Below, one piece after another: positions 62,300 through 64,000 of a stretch of DNA of 64,000 bases. The first letter of the stretch is position 1; each line of letters starts with the position of its first letter. The stretch is from the NCBI RefSeq assembly GCF_000004195.4, contig NC_030679.2, positions 20,613,212 to 20,677,211 on the forward strand. Direction: 5' to 3'. The position numbers and the translations under genes were made by a program. Source of the DNA: Xenopus tropicalis (lineage: Eukaryota > Chordata > Amphibia > Anura > Pipidae). The notes under the pieces were generated by a model. It was not told the origin of the DNA, ran no database searches, and saw nothing but the letters and a program-made list of their open reading frames with translations.

Positions 62300-63220
62300 T
62301 GCAATCACTGAGACCAAATACTGTGTAGAAGCTTTGTGTAACGGCACAGCAGGTCATAGCATTGATTCCAAGCAAGAAAAGGGTAATAATAATCATTACT
62401 TAAGTGACATGATGAGCCAAGTGTTTAGATAGGGTCCCTTTTATTTAATGCAGTTGGTTAGGGCGCTGGAGAGGTAGCCTAGACATTCTTTGAACTAGAG
62501 CTCAATGATACTCTGATGTTTTCCTAGATCTGAAACTTTGTGCTGTTACTAAAAGGGGACATAAAAAGGAACTTAAAATCCAAAAAACATTGTCGTAAAG
62601 GGAAAATATTCAGGGATGTAACACAGGAATGTACCCGACAGAACACTGCAAATAACATACATGGAGAACTACAGAGGGAATAATATGAGGAAAGTATTAA
62701 CTATCCATCTTCTTCTTTGAGCTTAAACATATTCAAATTACTGATGCCTCATTGGATCATTTGTGCCCCTGGGACCACTAGCTGTAGAATAGCCACTTTT
62801 CTTTAAGAATACATATTTTCTAGTAAAGATGCTTGAAGTTAAAAGCATCAAACATGTTTACGTGAAACAGACTTTTCCTTTGGTTTTGTCGCCCAAAATA
62901 AGCAATTTTTTAAAAACAAATCTGTCCCTTTATAGGCACTTTTCTCCTATATATCAGGTGGCACAGCAACAAGGAGGCGCCATTGTGACTCGTATTCAGC
63001 TTAAATCACCTTGTGTTTCATGTATATGGTTTAAGGACTGTTTATAAAAGTGTGGCTGGGAGGGTACTGTGTTTTATAAATCTGAAATGACCTTCATAAG
63101 TAGATAACACATTCAGGCCCCTTCCTACACAATACTCTCAGAATCAGCAAGCTACAAAAGGACAATAAATAAATCCATTATCTTGCTCCAGTTAGCATAT
63201 AAACCAGCTAAAAACATAGT
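62300..63220. other. unassigned stretch
   Basis: No gene is recognised on either strand. The frame at 62829-63047 has no domain or splice support. Confidence 0.4.
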
Positions 63221-63221
63221 A

Positions 63222-63560
63222 CAGGTATAAGATCTCTTACCTACTTACCTAAAATGCTTGGGATCTGGGGCTTTCTGGATAAGGGATCTATCTGTAATTT
63301 GGATCTCCATACCTTAAGTCTACTTAATAATTGTTTAAAGGAGTAGGAAAGGCTAAATCATCAGTGCCAAATGTTAGGCACCCCCCCTCCTCCTTTAAAC
63401 ATTATTTAAATCCAATAGGATTGTTTTGCCTCCATTAAAGGATTAATCATATCTTAGTCGGGATCAAGTACTGTTTTATTATTACAGTAAAAAAATAAAA
63501 TCAATTTAAAAAACAGCATTATTTGATTCTATATTTGAGTCTATAAGAAGATGGCCTTCC
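63222..63560. mobile_element. CAGGTATGG MITE carrying a tiny TTAA insert
   Basis: Starts CAGGTATAAGATCTC; the internal order is as in other copies. At 63335-63398 a 60-bp AAAGGAGTAGG ... CTCCTCCTTTAA piece interrupts the ATTGTTTAAACATT stretch. Confidence 0.75.
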
Positions 63561-64000
63561 TGTAACTATGATGATAAGAAAGCTTTCAGAACATCCCAGT
63601 TCTTATTCAAGCAGATTTTGGCTTTTTACAGTCATTCCAAATAATATGATCTTGCAACAGTTATCAGCTGCAGAACTGAAAATCACTGCCATTCACCTTG
63701 TTGGATAATTGGGTATAACTAATGTGGATGGCCACCCGGATATAATGAAAACAGATAAGAACTATGTCGCTTGGGTGTGTTGACTGTTGCTGCCTTTTGG
63801 AGGATAACAGTAACCCCCGTCCGCCATATACTTCTGATAGTGCTGAATGAAAAGAGCCATATTAAACGAACAGTGTGGCGTTTTATCCACTACTGTTCTC
63901 CAACGGAACTACACGCTTATCCATTACTAATAAGATGAGTCACTAGAAAACATTTTACAGAACATTAGGGGCAATAACACAAAATACAACTGACATAGCA
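63561..64000. other. unassigned right edge
   Basis: No gene is recognised; treacle 5' exons are expected further right. Confidence 0.4.

Overview
This window is vertebrate nuclear DNA, and it looks like a frog (Xenopus-type) chromosome. Genes are split into short exons with GT..AG introns. The intervening DNA is crowded with DNA-transposon MITEs, including TTAA-flanked elements of the T2/Kolobok kind that are typical of Xenopus. It also carries CR1 and L1 LINE fragments, a V-SINE-like SINE and hAT elements. Species (X. tropicalis or an X. laevis subgenome) cannot be settled by eye.

Two genes can be read exon by exon. On the + strand, 8877-31212 is CD74 (MHC class II invariant chain, Ii): nine coding exons join to a 291-residue type II membrane protein. 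It has a cytoplasmic tail, a transmembrane segment, a CLIP-like region, a trimerisation region and a thyroglobulin type-1 domain on its own in-frame cassette exon. An X-box-like motif and CCAAT boxes lie upstream, and a polyadenylation signal lies at 31835. On the - strand, about 39.2 to 57.1 kb, is the 3' part of TCOF1 (treacle, a nucleolar scaffold of RNA polymerase I). Seventeen exons join in one open frame of 1136 codons, plus a tentative last exon at 39.2-39.5 kb. Eleven are near-repeats encoding 57-70 residues each, ending in an acidic serine cluster. The 5' exons are not visible and probably lie beyond the right edge. The tail-to-tail arrangement of CD74 and TCOF1 is the same as in mammals, which supports both calls.

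Layout: 1-1.3 kb CR1 LINE remnant; 1.7-2.3 kb hAT element; 3.8-5.8 kb L1 remnant broken by a TTAA MITE and a foldback element; 7.2-8.1 kb GC-rich repeats and a TA-flanked MITE; 8.6-31.9 kb CD74, with a 113-bp satellite array in intron 1 and a 2.4-kb antisense L1 in intron 6; 31.9-39.2 kb intergenic repeats, including a foldback, a 41-bp tandem array and a hAT element inside an L1 fragment; 39.2-57.1 kb TCOF1; 57.3-61.6 kb repeats; 61.8-62.3 kb a single-exon RING-H2 ORF on the + strand; then unassigned sequence and one more MITE.

CD74 works in antigen presentation and treacle in ribosome biogenesis. They are neighbours by synteny, not by pathway. I found no wholly new system. The most unusual items are a recent 650-bp duplication of a treacle exon pair, a decayed treacle exon, the higher-order 113-bp array grown from inside a MITE, and several precisely datable nested transposon insertions.
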